Notes: a model not told the origin generated them from the sequence alone. Positions 34,343 to 47,482 are shown, counted from the first letter of the stretch. The stretch is DNA of 64,000 bases from Rhodamnia argentea (GCF_020921035.1 NC_063158.1:18214178-18278177); one strand, 5' to 3'. Numbers and translations are program-made.

Positions 34343-37024
34343 ATGTCAGCTAGCCTGCGCCGTGTGCGCAACCCTCCACTGCATTACTCCGCCTCCATCC
34401 CTCTATCCCAACCAAAGGCGCATACGTCCATTCACTTCACAGTCTCTCACCTCCACGAACCCCTAGCTCCTCGAGCCCATTTCGGGCGCAGCCTGTCGCA
34501 CTTCTCTTGCTGCTCTAGCTCGCCCGACGGCAGTCCTGGCTTCGATTTTTTGCGTCAGTTCTTGCCTCATTCGAGCTCGCGCGCAAATAATTTGAACTTC
34601 CTTAATTCACATGAAAGGCGTAGACTCATTGTTGGATTATCCAGACTGATAAAGCGAAGACAAGGATACACTTTGAAGGCCTTTTTCGGTACATTTTGCC
34701 CCTTTTTCCTGGCGAAGATATTGAAGAATTTGCAATCCCGCCATACTGCTTTTGCATTCTTCAAGCTTGTGTTCCTAGGCGATTCTGACGAGGAAGTCCG
34801 CTCGTGTTGCGTGGCTGCGCATATTTTGGCAGCTGAGGATATCCGTCTCCTTGCGCAGGATATTACTTCGTGGGTGATCAGTAGAATTGGGTCGTGTAGG
34901 AGTAAGGAATTGGTAGAGTTTATGTGGGAGAAGCACCACCTTTATGAAACTGATTTCTCTGTTCTTGATACGCTTATGCGGGCATTTCTGAATGTGGGGA
35001 TGATTGAGGAGGCGGTAAGGATTCTGAGTAGGATGAGGGAAATGAACCTGATGCCTAGCGAATCTGCAATGGTTATTCTTTTGAAGTCTTTGCTTAGAGT
35101 AGGTGATTTCAGTAATCTATGGAAATTGTTTAGAGACATGATTTCTAGGGGACCTTTTCCTTCAGATAAATCTGTAAATGTAGTGCTTCTTGGGTTTTGT
35201 AGGAAAGGGCATGTTACAATAGCTGAAAATTTGTGTCACGTGATGGGAAAATTTGGTTTCAAACCTGATGTTTATTCTTACAACATTTTGATTGGTGCAT
35301 ATTGCACTGGCGGAAGGGCATTAGTAGCAATAAACTGGGTGTATCTTATGATTGGGAGAGGTTGTAGACCTAGCAATGTTACGTTTAATACTGTCATCAG
35401 CGCCTTGTGTAAAGATGGCAATGTGGCAAGAGCAAGACAATTTTTCGACAGTGTTCCCGAGATGGGTCTTTCTAGAAATACTTTCATGTATAACTCTCTC
35501 ATGGATGGGTATGTTAAATCAGGGGACATTCTTCAGGCAAATATGCTTTATGAAGAAATGCGAAGCAATGGTATATCTCCTGATTGTGTCACCTTTAATA
35601 TTCTGGTTGGTGGTAATTACAAGTACGGAAGGGAAGAGTATGGTGATAGATTGTTCAAGGATATGCTTGCGTCTAACTTGCTTCCCAAGAGTTCCCTCTA
35701 TGATATAACGGTTGCAGGAATGTGTTGGACTGGTCAAATAGATGAGGCTGAGGAACTTCTGAGGGATATACTTGAGAAAGGAGAACCTGTAAACTTGACT
35801 GCATTTAATACAGTTATTGCTTCTTATGGTAGGGTTGGGATGCATGATAAAGCCCATGAGATTTATCAGTTAATGATGAGATTTGGTCTGTCACCTTCTT
35901 CATCCACATCCAGCTCTCTTCTTTTGGGTTTGTCAAAGAAAGGAAGGTTGCGAGAAGCCAAAGGTCTTTTGTATGATATGATGGAAAGGGGTTTCCCAGT
36001 CAACAAAATGGGCTTTACAGTTCTCTTGGATGGATATTTGAAAGTAGGGGACATAACTCAGGCTCAGAGTTTGTGGGATGAGATGGAACTCAGGGGTATA
36101 TCTCCTGATGCTATTGCCTTCTCAGCCTATATCAATGGACTATCAAAAGCAGGTTTTGTGGAGGAGGCATATGAAATTTTTCAGGAAATGTTAAGGAAAG
36201 AATTAGTTCCAAACAGTTATATTTACAGCGCTTTGATTAGTGGTTTTTGTGACTGTGGGAAGCTAAAACAAGCAGTGACGTTGGAGAGAGAAATGAGGCA
36301 AAAGGGTCTTCTTCCGGATGTCTTTACTTCCAATGCTATCATTGATGGTTACTGCAAACATGGAAAACTGAAGTCTGCCATGGATGCATATATCGATATG
36401 CATCGAATTGGGTTAACCCCTGATATAGTCACATATAACACTTTGATAAATGGGTATTGCAAAGCATTTGACATGGCTATGGCTGATAAATTCATGAATG
36501 AGATCTATGCCAGTGGGTGGAATCCAGATATTACAACGTTTAATATAAGAATCCACGGTTTTTGCTGTAGCAGGAAAATGAGTAGAGCTGTGATGACACT
36601 GGATGAGCTTGCTGCAGCAGGTGTTGCTCCAAATATAGTCACATATAACACAATGATGAATGGCATTTGCAGGGACATGCTAGATCGTGCATTGATTGTT
36701 ACTGCTAAACTGATTAAGATGGCTTTCATTCCAAATGTGGTTACGGTAAATATATTGCTGTCACAATTTTTTAAGCAGGGAATGCCTGAGAGAACCTTAT
36801 GGTGGGGGCAGAAATTGAGTGAAATTCCATTCTGCTTTGATGAGGTTTCCAATAGAATTATTGAGAGAGCCTATGAGAGCATGCAGAATAGTGCTGAGCT
36901 GTTCCGTGGTGCCTCTGAAAAGAGACTCTTTTTGGATTCCTTGATGTACATTACTTACGACTATATGTATAGAAATAGACAGTTAAGTGAACCGAGTCAT
37001 AGTGCAATATACCTTTATGAATAA
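34343..37024 (+). CDS. P-class pentatricopeptide repeat protein, 893 aa, single exon
   Basis: The first in-frame ATG is 34343 (MSASLRRVRNPPLHYSAS). An open stretch to 34142 begins with GTG and is unlikely to be translated first. The N-terminus is rich in Arg and Ser with few acidic residues, typical of a mitochondrial or plastid targeting peptide. From about residue 170 to 820 there are 17-18 tandem 35-residue repeats with signatures such as YSYNILIGAYC, VTFNTVISALCKDGN, FMYNSLMDGYVKSGD and VTYNTLINGYCK. There is no E, E+ or DYW domain at the C-terminus (ends SHSAIYLYE), so this is the P class, expected to bind organelle RNA for stabilisation, processing or translation. Target RNA unknown; I cannot assign an Arabidopsis orthologue with confidence. 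Intronless, as is usual in the family. Confidence 0.9.
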   Translation: MSASLRRVRNPPLHYSASIPLSQPKAHTSIHFTVSHLHEPLAPRAHFGRSLSHFSCCSSSPDGSPGFDFLRQFLPHSSSRANNLNFLNSHERRRLIVGLSRLIKRRQGYTLKAFFGTFCPFFLAKILKNLQSRHTAFAFFKLVFLGDSDEEVRSCCVAAHILAAEDIRLLAQDITSWVISRIGSCRSKELVEFMWEKHHLYETDFSVLDTLMRAFLNVGMIEEAVRILSRMREMNLMPSESAMVILLKSLLRVGDFSNLWKLFRDMISRGPFPSDKSVNVVLLGFCRKGHVTIAENLCHVMGKFGFKPDVYSYNILIGAYCTGGRALVAINWVYLMIGRGCRPSNVTFNTVISALCKDGNVARARQFFDSVPEMGLSRNTFMYNSLMDGYVKSGDILQANMLYEEMRSNGISPDCVTFNILVGGNYKYGREEYGDRLFKDMLASNLLPKSSLYDITVAGMCWTGQIDEAEELLRDILEKGEPVNLTAFNTVIASYGRVGMHDKAHEIYQLMMRFGLSPSSSTSSSLLLGLSKKGRLREAKGLLYDMMERGFPVNKMGFTVLLDGYLKVGDITQAQSLWDEMELRGISPDAIAFSAYINGLSKAGFVEEAYEIFQEMLRKELVPNSYIYSALISGFCDCGKLKQAVTLEREMRQKGLLPDVFTSNAIIDGYCKHGKLKSAMDAYIDMHRIGLTPDIVTYNTLINGYCKAFDMAMADKFMNEIYASGWNPDITTFNIRIHGFCCSRKMSRAVMTLDELAAAGVAPNIVTYNTMMNGICRDMLDRALIVTAKLIKMAFIPNVVTVNILLSQFFKQGMPERTLWWGQKLSEIPFCFDEVSNRIIERAYESMQNSAELFRGASEKRLFLDSLMYITYDYMYRNRQLSEPSHSAIYLYE

Positions 37025-37989
37025 CGGTATCGGTGCACCATGAAGGTTGAGAATGTGATGAGTACTTGGTTCAGCTGTGAATGATGCAGACTCTCATGCA
37101 ATGGTGGATAAACATCTACCTACTCTCAAATTTATTGAACATGCTGAAGATGAAGGACTATTACTGTAGGGCTGGTGAAATATTGTCAAGTTGATCTCAT
37201 TCTGCCTATACAAATGAAATCTTCACTGATGAGGCTAACAGGTTTGGTCTTCCTATTGCTTTAAAGTTTTTAACTATAAGTTGTAATAGTTCTTGCCCTG
37301 CTGACTCTTTCATAGTTGACACCCAGTTTAAATCCCAGATCAATGTAAGTAATAGCAAACAAAAAAGTGTGAAATTTGTGTAGGGTTGAATTTGCAGCTT
37401 CTTGATTTACTGCTTAAGTAATTGGAGTTCCTGAATTAAGTATTCACCAAGTTGATAATTAACTTTAAATGGGCTTTCATCTTGAGAGGGTCGGGTTTGG
37501 GAGGAAAGTTAACTGGCAGCTTTTGCTGGGACATCTTGTGGCTAACTACTACTTAAAGATTGAATGGAAAAGTTCTGGCTGAGTGACACTGCTGTCAGAT
37601 GTCTCTTTAAGGCATTTGGGACTAGAGCCACAAGTTCTTTCAGCAGAATGAAAATATTTGGTGGTGATTAAATTTACTTCTACCAAAGAAAATATATCAA
37701 TTTAGTGATCGCATTTCATCTATTACTCACAATTTTTGGGAAGATATGCCCTGATGTAGAAATTTTAGCATCAATTAGAGAAAAACCCTGGGTAATGGTG
37801 ACTCCAGATTGACTTTAACTTTTACTTTTAGCTGAATCTCAATCTTGCGGCTCGTGTCATCCATTTTGATCTCTTTTGATTTGAAACTCTCGAAACACGC
37901 AAATATATAAATGTTAGTTTGTAGAATCCTATATATAATTTCTTCGTAATTTTTCAAAATTTGAACAATATATCTTAAATTTTGGGAAA
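37025..37989 (+). other. 3' region of the PPR gene
   Basis: Probably the 3' untranslated region followed by intergenic sequence. No supported coding region. Confidence 0.4.
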
Positions 37990-38304
37990 AAGCCACCAAA
38001 AACCCTAGACTATACTCACCGTGACTCATTTATCTCAAACATTTTTTTTTGACACAAAAAAACTCAAACTTGTACCTATGCGACACATTTACCCTCCGTC
38101 AAGGAGCATCGTTAAAATCTACCTACATGGATGCTGGAAGGCAAACGTTGTTGAATGGCCCCCATATGGCTTAATTGAAATGTCACAAAAAAAAAAAATT
38201 TAGGTAAATGTGTCACAGTGGGCATAGTTTGGGGTTTTTGATATCACAAGAAAAGGTTCAAGATAATTGTGTCAAATTTGATATAGTTCGGGTTTTTGGT
38301 GCAA
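37990..38304. mobile_element. MITE-like element with about 50-bp inverted ends
   Basis: The left end GCCACCAAAAACCCTAGACTATACTCACCGTGAC pairs with the right end read in reverse, TTTGCACCAAAAACCCGAACTATATCAAATTTGAC. Arms repeat the phrase (A)ATGTGTCACA. No coding capacity, no clear target duplication. Confidence 0.6.
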
Positions 38305-39779
38305 AGGAAAATGAGTACCTTTTGCTTTGTCCAATCTAAAACAATTGCTTGCATCTGTCTGAAACTATCAAAAGATTGTAGAGATCCCCTGAAAAGTAAA
38401 ATGGAATCTTCTGGTGACAATTTTCTGAATTACTATAGTAATTCTTCCAGAAAACAAAAATATTCTGACAACACTTGCCCGATTGGTAACTTTCAAAATC
38501 ATTGCTCTGAAAATTGGAGATTCAATCTGCTATATAGTGAAAAGAATTATGAAGACCTTCTGTGCTTGGATGGTACTTCTAAATAAACATGTAGCTGCTC
38601 TTGATCAGCCTTTATTTCACTTTCCAAATCGGACTGGTAATGTTGAGTCAGGGGTGTCCGCTTGGGGAGAAAAATTAACCTTGGCCTTAGCCTTTGAGTT
38701 CCACCTATGAATACTCTGAGAGATCAGTTAAGATTACCTTCGTGAAGTTGCATTGGTCAGGACATGCTGCATGACTCCTATAAAGTGTGTGTCGGTCTTT
38801 GATTTTGGAGAAAGATGTTGTTTTTAAAGAAGAGGCTTTAGTCTCTCTCCATCAGATTCATTTGAGTTCAATTTAACAAGTTGTTAGCTCCACTGAGTCC
38901 ACCTTTTCCAGAATGCAGTTTATATATCATGACCAAGAAAAATATAGGGATTAGCACGGCTTCATTTCATTAAGCACTTTAAACTTCTGAAGGGTGTGTT
39001 AAGGAAGCTTGTGCTTGAAGGGATAGCTAGGTTCTTTTTTCCAATTATTTGCACATGCATCCTCCACTTAAGTGCACGGTCCTTATTTGAGATTTTGCGG
39101 TGCTTTATATTCAACTGACAAACGCAACGGATGCTCTGGATATGATACTTTAATGATGTTGGAGTTCCTTTTGCTGTTTTGGTTATAGGAAAAGTGCCGT
39201 GGAAATTCAATTTCTTGGTCATGTGGAGCATCATATTGGGCAAAGACAACAATTGAAACTTGTGCCTAAGAAAAGCTCACTAATGGTACATCCAGCTCTC
39301 ATGGCTGACTAAGATTGGGAGACTACTTGGAGGATCCCAAGTATCAGCTTATCGGCTTGAAGGGTTAGGAGTTCAGGTAACATATCAAATTACTATCTTG
39401 TGCGGCTTCAAATTAATTTTCAGGCAGTATTGATTGTCGATTACGTTATCTTCAAGATTGATTGAAGAGGTTCTTTCTTCTTAGTGAAAGTGGCCAATTG
39501 GATGTGTGCTTTTGACATGAATAATTTAGGCTCCGCATATTGTTCATGAAATCTGATTTCTCTTAGTCTATGTAATGTGAAATGATCTCTTTTTAGTTTT
39601 GTGTTGCAGTACTGATCAAATGCAAAATTGCCCAGAACTGAAGTTGCTCAGAGTGTGGTTGCTAAAACCCCCTTTTGGAAAATGCAGACAACGTTCAACG
39701 GTTCATTGTTTAGTTATCTTTGAACTCTTTACTTCCTCTATCTGCCCAATCCCCATGGGCCTTTGAGAGACCCATGGTT
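38305..39779. other. Gene-free interval
   Basis: Transcript-like composition but no conserved coding region; short open frames lack recognisable domains. Confidence 0.45.
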
Positions 39780-40505
39780 TACGATGGCGCTTGCCTTTTG
39801 ATGGATCTTCAACTGTACATGTTTTCTTTTGGTGAAATTGGTAATATGTCCTTAGTGGTTCTGCACAATCTGTGTTGACTTTCAAAATTTTGGAAGTGGA
39901 TAATTGTCAGGAACCAATTTAAGAGAATTCTTGGCATCATACTTCAAGGGATTCTGGTTATTTTTAGATTATTTGTGCATTCAAGAATATCTTTGAGAAC
40001 ATGTCTAAGTAAAAATATTGTTGAATTGTCCTATTCTTGGAATTCTCTATTTTTGAGAATTCCCTGTCAGCTTGAACTGTGTGCGGGAAGTGATTTCGTG
40101 TTCCGTGCCTGGATTATTTTAGGCTAAAACCACCATTTGCAATGCAGGAAGAACGTTCATGTTTGTTCTATGAACTCTTGCCTATTCAATCATGGCTTAG
40201 AGTCAAATGGTGAGAATGGCTATCTTTATCTTCGCTGTGCAAAATGTTTTCTATTAGGTGACATTGGTGCAATGATGTCCTTGGTGGTTCTACTCAATCT
40301 TTGTGCCCACTTTAAAAATTTTGGACTTGGATGCTTGCAGTAACAATTAAAATTTGGTATCATACTCAATTTGGTTACTTTTAGATGATTGTGCTTATCT
40401 TCTCAAAGAACATTAGCATTAGAGTCCTGTTCTTGGTTAACCCTCAGTTGACTTTCGAGGACAAAGATTCCTGTTCCTGCCTGGATTATACATTCCATGC
40501 TGGGG
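39780..40505. repeat. Diverged tandem duplication, about 400-bp period
   Basis: ATGTCCTTAGTGGTTCTGCACAATCTGTG at about 39846 is echoed by ATGTCCTTGGTGGTTCTACTCAATCTTTG at about 40275. The following AAAATTTTGGAAGTGGAT / AAAATTTTGGACTTGGAT, GGCATCATACTTCAAGGGATTCTGG / GGTATCATACTCAATTTGGTTAC and GTGCCTGGATTATTTTAG / CTGCCTGGATTATACATT keep order and spacing. Old duplication; no coding evidence. Confidence 0.6.
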
Positions 40506-43121
40506 GTTTCTCTTCCATTTTGGTTTATGGTTATTTTCTAACTAGTTTACAATGGTACGGTCTAGTGCAATGAGTACAATGGTTGGGTTGAGATAAATTG
40601 TTGCCTACTCAATTCTTGCAAGATTTGACCAAAAAAAAAAAAAGGAAGGTTCCTTGGAATGATATCTAAAGAACTAAGCATTGAGTCAGATTTTCTGGAA
40701 AAACTTGCAGTTGGTGGCTGGATCGAGGGGTATGATGAACTGTTGAGTGTGCTAGGCATCGTATTCCTGGCACTGTTATTTTCGTTTTTTTGAGCATATG
40801 TGGTCTTGGTTCATTCCATGGCCTCAACTTCTTCAAGGATACATGCTACCAGCTGCATATCCTTGTACATTTGGAGGGGAAAAAGCTGAAATACTAGTGT
40901 TTCCAGACAACATTTTGAGTGGAATCTTTCTTGACAATCTTGACAAAAGAGTGACTGTTCTGCCAAATGGTATCCTGTCAGAAGTTTCCAGTATTGAGAA
41001 AAGTCCATTTTGTTTCTTTTAACCATTCAATAAACGGATATAGCAAAAGAACATTTTTACGTTCCTACAAATCTTGAATGCACAGTTGAGCAGTGTTGGC
41101 ACTGTTTTCATCGTGAGTTTTAGGACTTCTAGCTTGAAATGACCATTCATGACTGGTCTATGTTGTTGGTCGAGATTATTTATTGTCAGAATCTACCTTT
41201 ACCTATTATTGTTGAGAATTGCAATTTTGGCGCAATGGATTCATAAACATCTTTACTGTAAAATCAGAGGATATTTTTATTTTTCTAGATTCAAAAGATC
41301 TAATGATGAAGTTTATTTAATGTTCTTTATCTCGTTGTAGATACTTTCTGATTCTAATGCATGTGGACATCCTGCCTGCCTTCTATCAGAGAAAAACCAG
41401 CTTTATTATCATTTTCAGCTTGAATAATTTATGATGGTTCCTGATCAAGAAAATAAAAAATAAAAGTTGTGGTTAATCTAGCTGCATCTAGCTACTTGCC
41501 AAAAAAAAAAAAAAAATCTAGCATAATTTTGGTTTTCTCGGTTTTTTTTGTGTCTATTACATGCCTTCTGTTTTGGGGTTAATGATTTGATATCGGATAA
41601 GTGATGGACTGGGGCCACAAGGATGGGATGGTTACGATATCTGATTTTCTTGGGCAGGTGATTGGAATACGTATTTGAGCTCCTGATTGCATTGAGACTG
41701 GCAGTTCAACAGCTAAGACTGAGGTGTGGAGGTCCAGCATTCTATTGCTTCCTTCACCGCTTACTTCCTCCCAGAGTGGAAGGACCTGATTAAACCAAGT
41801 TGTCTATTTTGGAGCACTTAACCTGTTCTGGTATGTGCTTGAAGTTCCTGATCATAAGAGAGAAAAGTTGACTAGAATATGTGCTGCCCGTGGTCAAAAT
41901 GGAATCATCAAGCCAACTTTTTTAGAGTGAGAAGAGATAGTGACATGTGCAATCTATTTTCTGCTCTTATCAGGGGAAGGTCCGGTCTAACTGTAAATTT
42001 GGCAGATTACTACATCTGAAGCTTTCCGGTCTCATGCCAATTACGGAATGTCCGGCACTTTATCCCGGAAAAAGAAAGGTAATTCTACATCCTCACCGGT
42101 CCCCTTGATTGCGTTTGGGATTTGACCTTGTATGCTTGGCTGACTCTGTTCAACCAAATTGTGTTCAACCAAAGTGAGGCAAAAACAGGGAGTGAAAGCC
42201 AGTCATTTTCTCAAGAAACGTCGGCCCATTACAGGCCGATTCGCATCGAGGGAGACTGAGTATTTGTTTGGCAGTTCTCGGTACAAACCACAACAGCTTT
42301 AATACAATCTTTAGCATTTTGTTTTTATCATAAACAGAAGTATTTGGAAATTAAAGCAGTTAATAAGTGATTTTCAAGTTGTTGGTTTGACTTTTAGGAA
42401 GGTTCTATTTCCACAGCCGAAAAGGTTGAGGCCATAGACCTTTTGAAGTGGGTCCAATTTTAGAAAACCTTCAACCCGGATGTAACAAATTGGGCCGTTG
42501 GATTTAGTAGCCCATATCTTGACCGTGGGATATCGATGTAGCGAACATCCATTGCATCGACTTCTATTTCTACTCTGATTTTTGTGCTGGGGCATGTAGA
42601 TATAGAGGAAGTTACATCGACACTCGCTCTAAGCCGTTGGGTCAGATGGTGCATTCTAGCCTGCCGACCAAGGCAAAACCGACGACCGATCATGATCGTT
42701 AATCTCTTTGTTAATCGGATTGGAGAGAGCATTTCTTGGGCTAATTTTGGAGCGTCGATTTTTCAAATAGTCTAATCCATACCATCCATCTCTCACATAT
42801 TTAAGGTTCGGATTCTCTCTTCGCTCTCGCTATTCGTCTTCTCCGATTCATATTCGCAAAAGTTTCCAGAAAACTCTCTCTCTCTCTGAGTCAAACTAGC
42901 CTTTCTTCCTCTCCGTCAACGCTACTTCTACTATGGTCATATGGCTGGCTCAAGCTGTCAGGTCCGTGGTTCCAACTTCTTCTCTTTGACTTAGGCCCAC
43001 TGAGCTGCTCTCTTCCTCTCGATCTAGACCGGCTACGCCACTTGCAACCTCCAGCCTGGATGTCCTGACGACCTCTTAACATGGGTCATTGTCTTCTCTC
43101 CAAAATTCATGTGCACCGGGA
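40506..43121. other. Gene-free interval
   Basis: No coding region is supported. An open frame at 40798-41022 has no recognisable domain. A CT-rich stretch near 42815-42910 resembles a transcribed leader but I cannot attach it to a gene. Confidence 0.4.
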
Positions 43122-43500
43122 TTAGATCACCGTGGGGGCAGCCGGGGATTCATAGCGGGTTTCTAACAAGATTCCGACGAGCATGAGCCTCGGGATCTTC
43201 ATAGTCAAGGGCCGTGGCATTGCTTTATGAGCTAATGCTCGTCTCCACATGTGAAGTCCGCAAACTCCTCCATACATTTCTCTCGTAATATAGTCAGATC
43301 CTTTCGGCGGGACACATCGTAGCAAGGGCCGAGAGAAACGTCGCCGGTAAAAGGTACTGTCTGTTAGAACATATCGCCCGGCACTCCAGTCGGTTATTTT
43401 TCTTTCCTTATTGTCCCTATCACCTCTAGTATTAAGGAATTGCCCTCCATTAGCGCCAGGCAGGTGGGTTCCCCTTTTCGACATAGCCATGAGAGCCACG
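43122..43500 (-). pseudogene. Ty3/gypsy pol remnant (integrase zinc-finger region)
   Basis: The minus-strand frame contains FYRRRFSRPLLRCVPPKGSD, then ITREMYGGVCGLHMWRRALA followed by HKAM. This matches the conserved LYRR-x-PLLRC...EIHEGxCGxHxGxRALAHK segment before and at the integrase H2C2 zinc finger of Tat-lineage gypsy elements. One zinc-ligand histidine region is altered and no flanking reverse transcriptase or integrase core is readable. A short decayed fragment. Confidence 0.7.
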
Positions 43501-44269
43501 CTGACTCGGATGGCCTGAATCATTTTCGACGGCAAAGGTGTCCATATCAGTCCAGCGTGCGAAATGGATTTTGGATCACTAACAAAGCGTACCTCAAACA
43601 TTTAATCTTCCCTTGTCTCTCTCATGTTGGGAAAAATTATCAATTACAATAGATTTAGAACTTTTTGGTTATTTTCCCCTTGCTTTGGAGTCGTTGGGCA
43701 TTGTCCATTTTCGTTGCAAGTCTACATAATTTTTACCTTGCCCAAATAAGAACCAAGATATGCTTGAGACTAAGCGAAAGCATCAACGAAAATTGATGTC
43801 TTTTCCTGACAGGGAATTCCATTTGCTCTTGATGATGATTGGTTATGACTGAATAACCTACTTATGCAGGGAAAAAAACTACCAGATTGATGTATAACTG
43901 CAAACTGCTACCATGTCAAGTTTGTAGGCAATTGCAACACGCAAGTTCTATTGCAAGGACGTAGCTTTCAGCAGACAGGCTTCTTTCTCGAGAGGAAAAT
44001 GCCACAAATTCACTCTGAAAATTGGATTATGGAGCAGTAGACTGCTGAAGTACATACGTCCCTGAGTTCTATTCAAGTCAAGAAGCAGAACATGTAGATA
44101 CATACAAAATGATAAGCAAAACGATATATTTACCATCTCTCTTCTGTTACCTGTACAAAGGAAGACCCGAGCCTAGCCGAGCTGAGCCAAGCCTCGCAAA
44201 AAACCTCAAGTTTATACGACATTGAGAGAAAGTGTTGGAGTAATCTGATTGCTTTAAGAAGATCAAGAT
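43501..44269. other. Interval 3' of the kinase gene
   Basis: No supported gene. The right part should hold the kinase 3' untranslated region (minus strand). Confidence 0.4.
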
Positions 44270-47200
44270 TTATTGCACTCTTGTCCTCTGCATGATCAGA
44301 AATCTTCTCCTGCTCGCGCCCTCGACATGCTCTCCCAATTTAGCTAAATGGGCCATTCGCCTTTTCCATGACTCAGAAGTTCTTCCAGTTTGACCAGGGT
44401 TTGATTCAGAGTCGCCCGGTTCATTCTCACTAAACTCGAAGCTCCTATCCGCTGCCTGACTTGCATCATCTCCGGCACCCGAAACCTGTATTATCTCCCG
44501 CAAACTATGCACCACTTGACTCATCTTCGGCCGATCTTTTGAACTCTTTAACAAGCAACTGTCTGCTAATTTAGCAATCTTGCGAGCCGCACTGATTGAG
44601 TACTGATCCTCGAGTCGGGGATCAATTATTGAGCTGAATTTCCTGCTATTAGCAGGATGCTGTTTCACCCATTCCAAAAGTTTTTGTTCAGCTCTCGGAC
44701 GGTTCCTCTCCAGTGATCGCCTTCCAGTTAGCACTTCATACAAAACGACGCCGAAACTCCACACATCGCTTTTAGTTGTCAAGTGACCAGTCTCGATGTA
44801 ATCAGGAGCAGCATATCCATATGTTCCTACCACCTGGTCAAGGAAAAAGTTATCATAAGCAATGAAGTTGTAAAATTCTTTTGTTCCCATTGCAAGATTT
44901 GGTTCGTATGAAAAAAAAAAAATGATTTTCAATAAGCCATGCACTGAATTTTGAGAAAAAAATTCTGCCGAGAATTGAGACAAGCTATTAGTCATTTCAA
45001 CAAAAGCCAAACACCTTCCTTTTTTCATTCTTATGGATACATCTTCAAATTGGAAAACATTGTCGATGCACCCATAGTTACTTATAGAGAAAAAGGATTT
45101 GAGCACCGTGAAAACTTTTAGCTCAACAAATGTAGCCAAGTCTTCTATAGAAGAACACTAATTGTCTCTAAACAATTGGCTACAGGGGGTCAAGAATCAG
45201 TTTAAGTGTAACTTACAGCAGTTGAAACATGAGTATGGTCATGTGTGGGTCCCACTCGTGCAAGCCCGAAGTCTGAAAGCTTTGGTTTGAAGTCCTCATC
45301 CAATAATACATTCGAGGCCTTGAAATCTCTGTGTATCACCTACACATTCAGATCGAAAGCAAATCGATTTGAATGGAGAATACAATATTCCTGACGATAG
45401 CCTGGGGCTTCAAACCTCAGCCCAGAGTAGACAAACGACACAACTGATAACTTTCTAGTAACATCAAAAAGTGACTCGAAAAACTAGCATCGGTATGTTT
45501 AAGTAATGAAGAATAGGAAATGATTGCTATCGAGTCGGTGGATTAGAAACATCATATGTATGATACTGAGTAAGTTTGATTGCTGGATACTTAAATTATG
45601 GGAACAAAATCCAACTGAGAAGATAGGAAAACCACAATTGTTTTTCCAATAGATTCAAGAAAGGCTGCCTGACCTTGCATAGAATCTGAGTTCTTCCACA
45701 TATTAGAGACTTAGGCTTACAAAGCACATTCTCATCATTCTTATCCCAGTTTCTGAACAACAACGATAATTAAAGCAACAACCCGATCTATCGAGTTTTG
45801 TTAAGTCAAAGTAACGAGGTCTTCAACACTAGTTGGTGAGGAACCTAGCTCCAGCATTTTGAAGAAAAAGAACCAGCAATGTGGTCCACTTGTCAGTAAC
45901 ATGAACTTAACATGGTTGAGTTAAATGACTGCAGTTCAATTCAACTGGTACATCTTAAAACGGCAAGTTAAGAATCCAAATGAACTGATCATTGAGCAAA
46001 AATCACAACTGGACTGCATCATTAACAGAATGGAGATATAAGCCATTCGATGTGCCTCTCTCTGTCACCAGATTCAAAACAAAGAAGAGTTCACAGGACA
46101 AAGTCATATAAAGATCATATATATTTGCAACACTTTCTGTTTACTTCATGATGTCAAAAATCCAAGAAAAGCATATAGAGAGGCTGCATTTGATCAACTT
46201 GGCTACGATGATTATTTACAGTAGATAAACAATGTAGGATACTGAACAAGGATGTTGAACCACATCTCACATATTTTACTAGGGGAAGACAAGATAACCA
46301 GCTCACTGTAAGCTAAGTTCCTTAAACGCAAAAGGCACACATTGAGGCTCGCTAGTTTTGCAAAAACAATTGTCTAAGAAAAGAAGTAAGTTTGGAAGCT
46401 AATCAAAGATGCAGAAATTGAAGCTGCAAATGTACGAAAGTCATCAATGATCTATAATGGTACCTGAACTTCCAATCCTTCGTGAAGATAAGCCAAACCT
46501 TGAGCTGCTCCTAGTATTATGCTCAATCTAGCTTGCCATGAAAGAGCAGCATATGCTGTATTAAATAGATGATCTTCCAAGCTTTTGTTTGGCATAAACT
46601 CGTACGCTAGAAGGTGCTGCCTTCCTCGTTCGCTGTCTTCAGAACAATATCCTATGAGTTTGACAAGGTTTGCATGCTCCACAATGCCGAGAAATTGAAC
46701 TTCTGCAATCCATTGTTTGTGACCCTAAACAGAGAGGAGAAACATTAACACAATAAAGGGAAAACTCTAGCTGCGGAGCATCTACTTGATCTATCAATTG
46801 AATATACTGCAAAAATAAAACATTTCAATGAACCGATGGCCCACCCAAAAATTGTCCAACAGAGCTGTGCCAAATTGAAAATCTGTTCTTGATGTCTGAA
46901 TAAGGAGAAAACAGGTCCATTGGAATACAGGTCTAAATGAGGATAACACGAAAGTCATAAAGTAGGTTGTCCACGGAGGGCATCAATACCATTAAAAGCT
47001 AAGGATAGAAACTCCAAAGATAATACCAAGCATTTCCAAATTGAAGATATGTGATGAAAAGAAGCCAACTTAATTGAACTTCTCTGTATTGTTCACAACA
47101 AATACTGTGAAAACAGTGCAAAACTCCGCACCTGCAACCCATCCCTGTTAAGCTTCTTAATGGCAACCTGGATCGGCTCGCCCGTTCTGTCAACAGGCTT

Positions 47201-47482
47201 AATGGAACCTTTATAAACACACCCAAATCCACCTTCTCCAATCTTAAGAAGCCTGCTAAAACCATTCGTTGCTTGCTTGAGCTCCGAGAAAGAAAACACC
47301 AGCAAATTGTGGGCCTTCTCCTCATAGAGTTCCGGTATACCGCGAGGCGAAGTAGCTGAGCACGAGGACTTAGCGACACGATCGGCGGTGGTGGCTGAAT
47401 TGTTCGATTCCCTCTCCAACTCCGGTGCCGATCTCCGTTCCTTGGGTTTCGATTTGTTCTTGAAGTAGTAGAAGCACTCCAT
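44270..47482 (-). CDS. RLCK-VII receptor-like cytoplasmic kinase, PBL19/PCRK type, 432 aa, four exons
   Basis: Exons on the minus strand 47132-47482, 46464-46724, 45217-45339 and 44270-44833 are all phase 0 with GT-AG introns (1299 nt). The protein starts [20 protein letters not shown] (with Cys3 available for lipidation), then [20 protein letters not shown]. The kinase domain has [11 protein letters not shown] (P loop), VAIKKLN (catalytic Lys), [11 protein letters not shown] (HRD-type loop; many relatives have YRDF), LSDFGLAR (DFG) and [20 protein letters not shown] (activation and P+1 loops, APD instead of APE), ending with a Ser/Arg-rich tail. The order and the GLQGHKQW junction match Arabidopsis PBL19/PBL20 and the PCRK group, plasma-membrane kinases relaying pattern-receptor (PTI) signals. 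Exact orthology needs a tree. It appears intact. Confidence 0.92.

Noticed and set aside
35278..36852. Several antisense frames within the PPR gene
   Set aside because: Shadows of the conserved sense-strand repeats; no codon or domain support.
40798..41022. 74-codon frame with a protein-like appearance
   Set aside because: No recognisable domain, no in-frame spliced extension, and it lies in an interval of decayed repeats.
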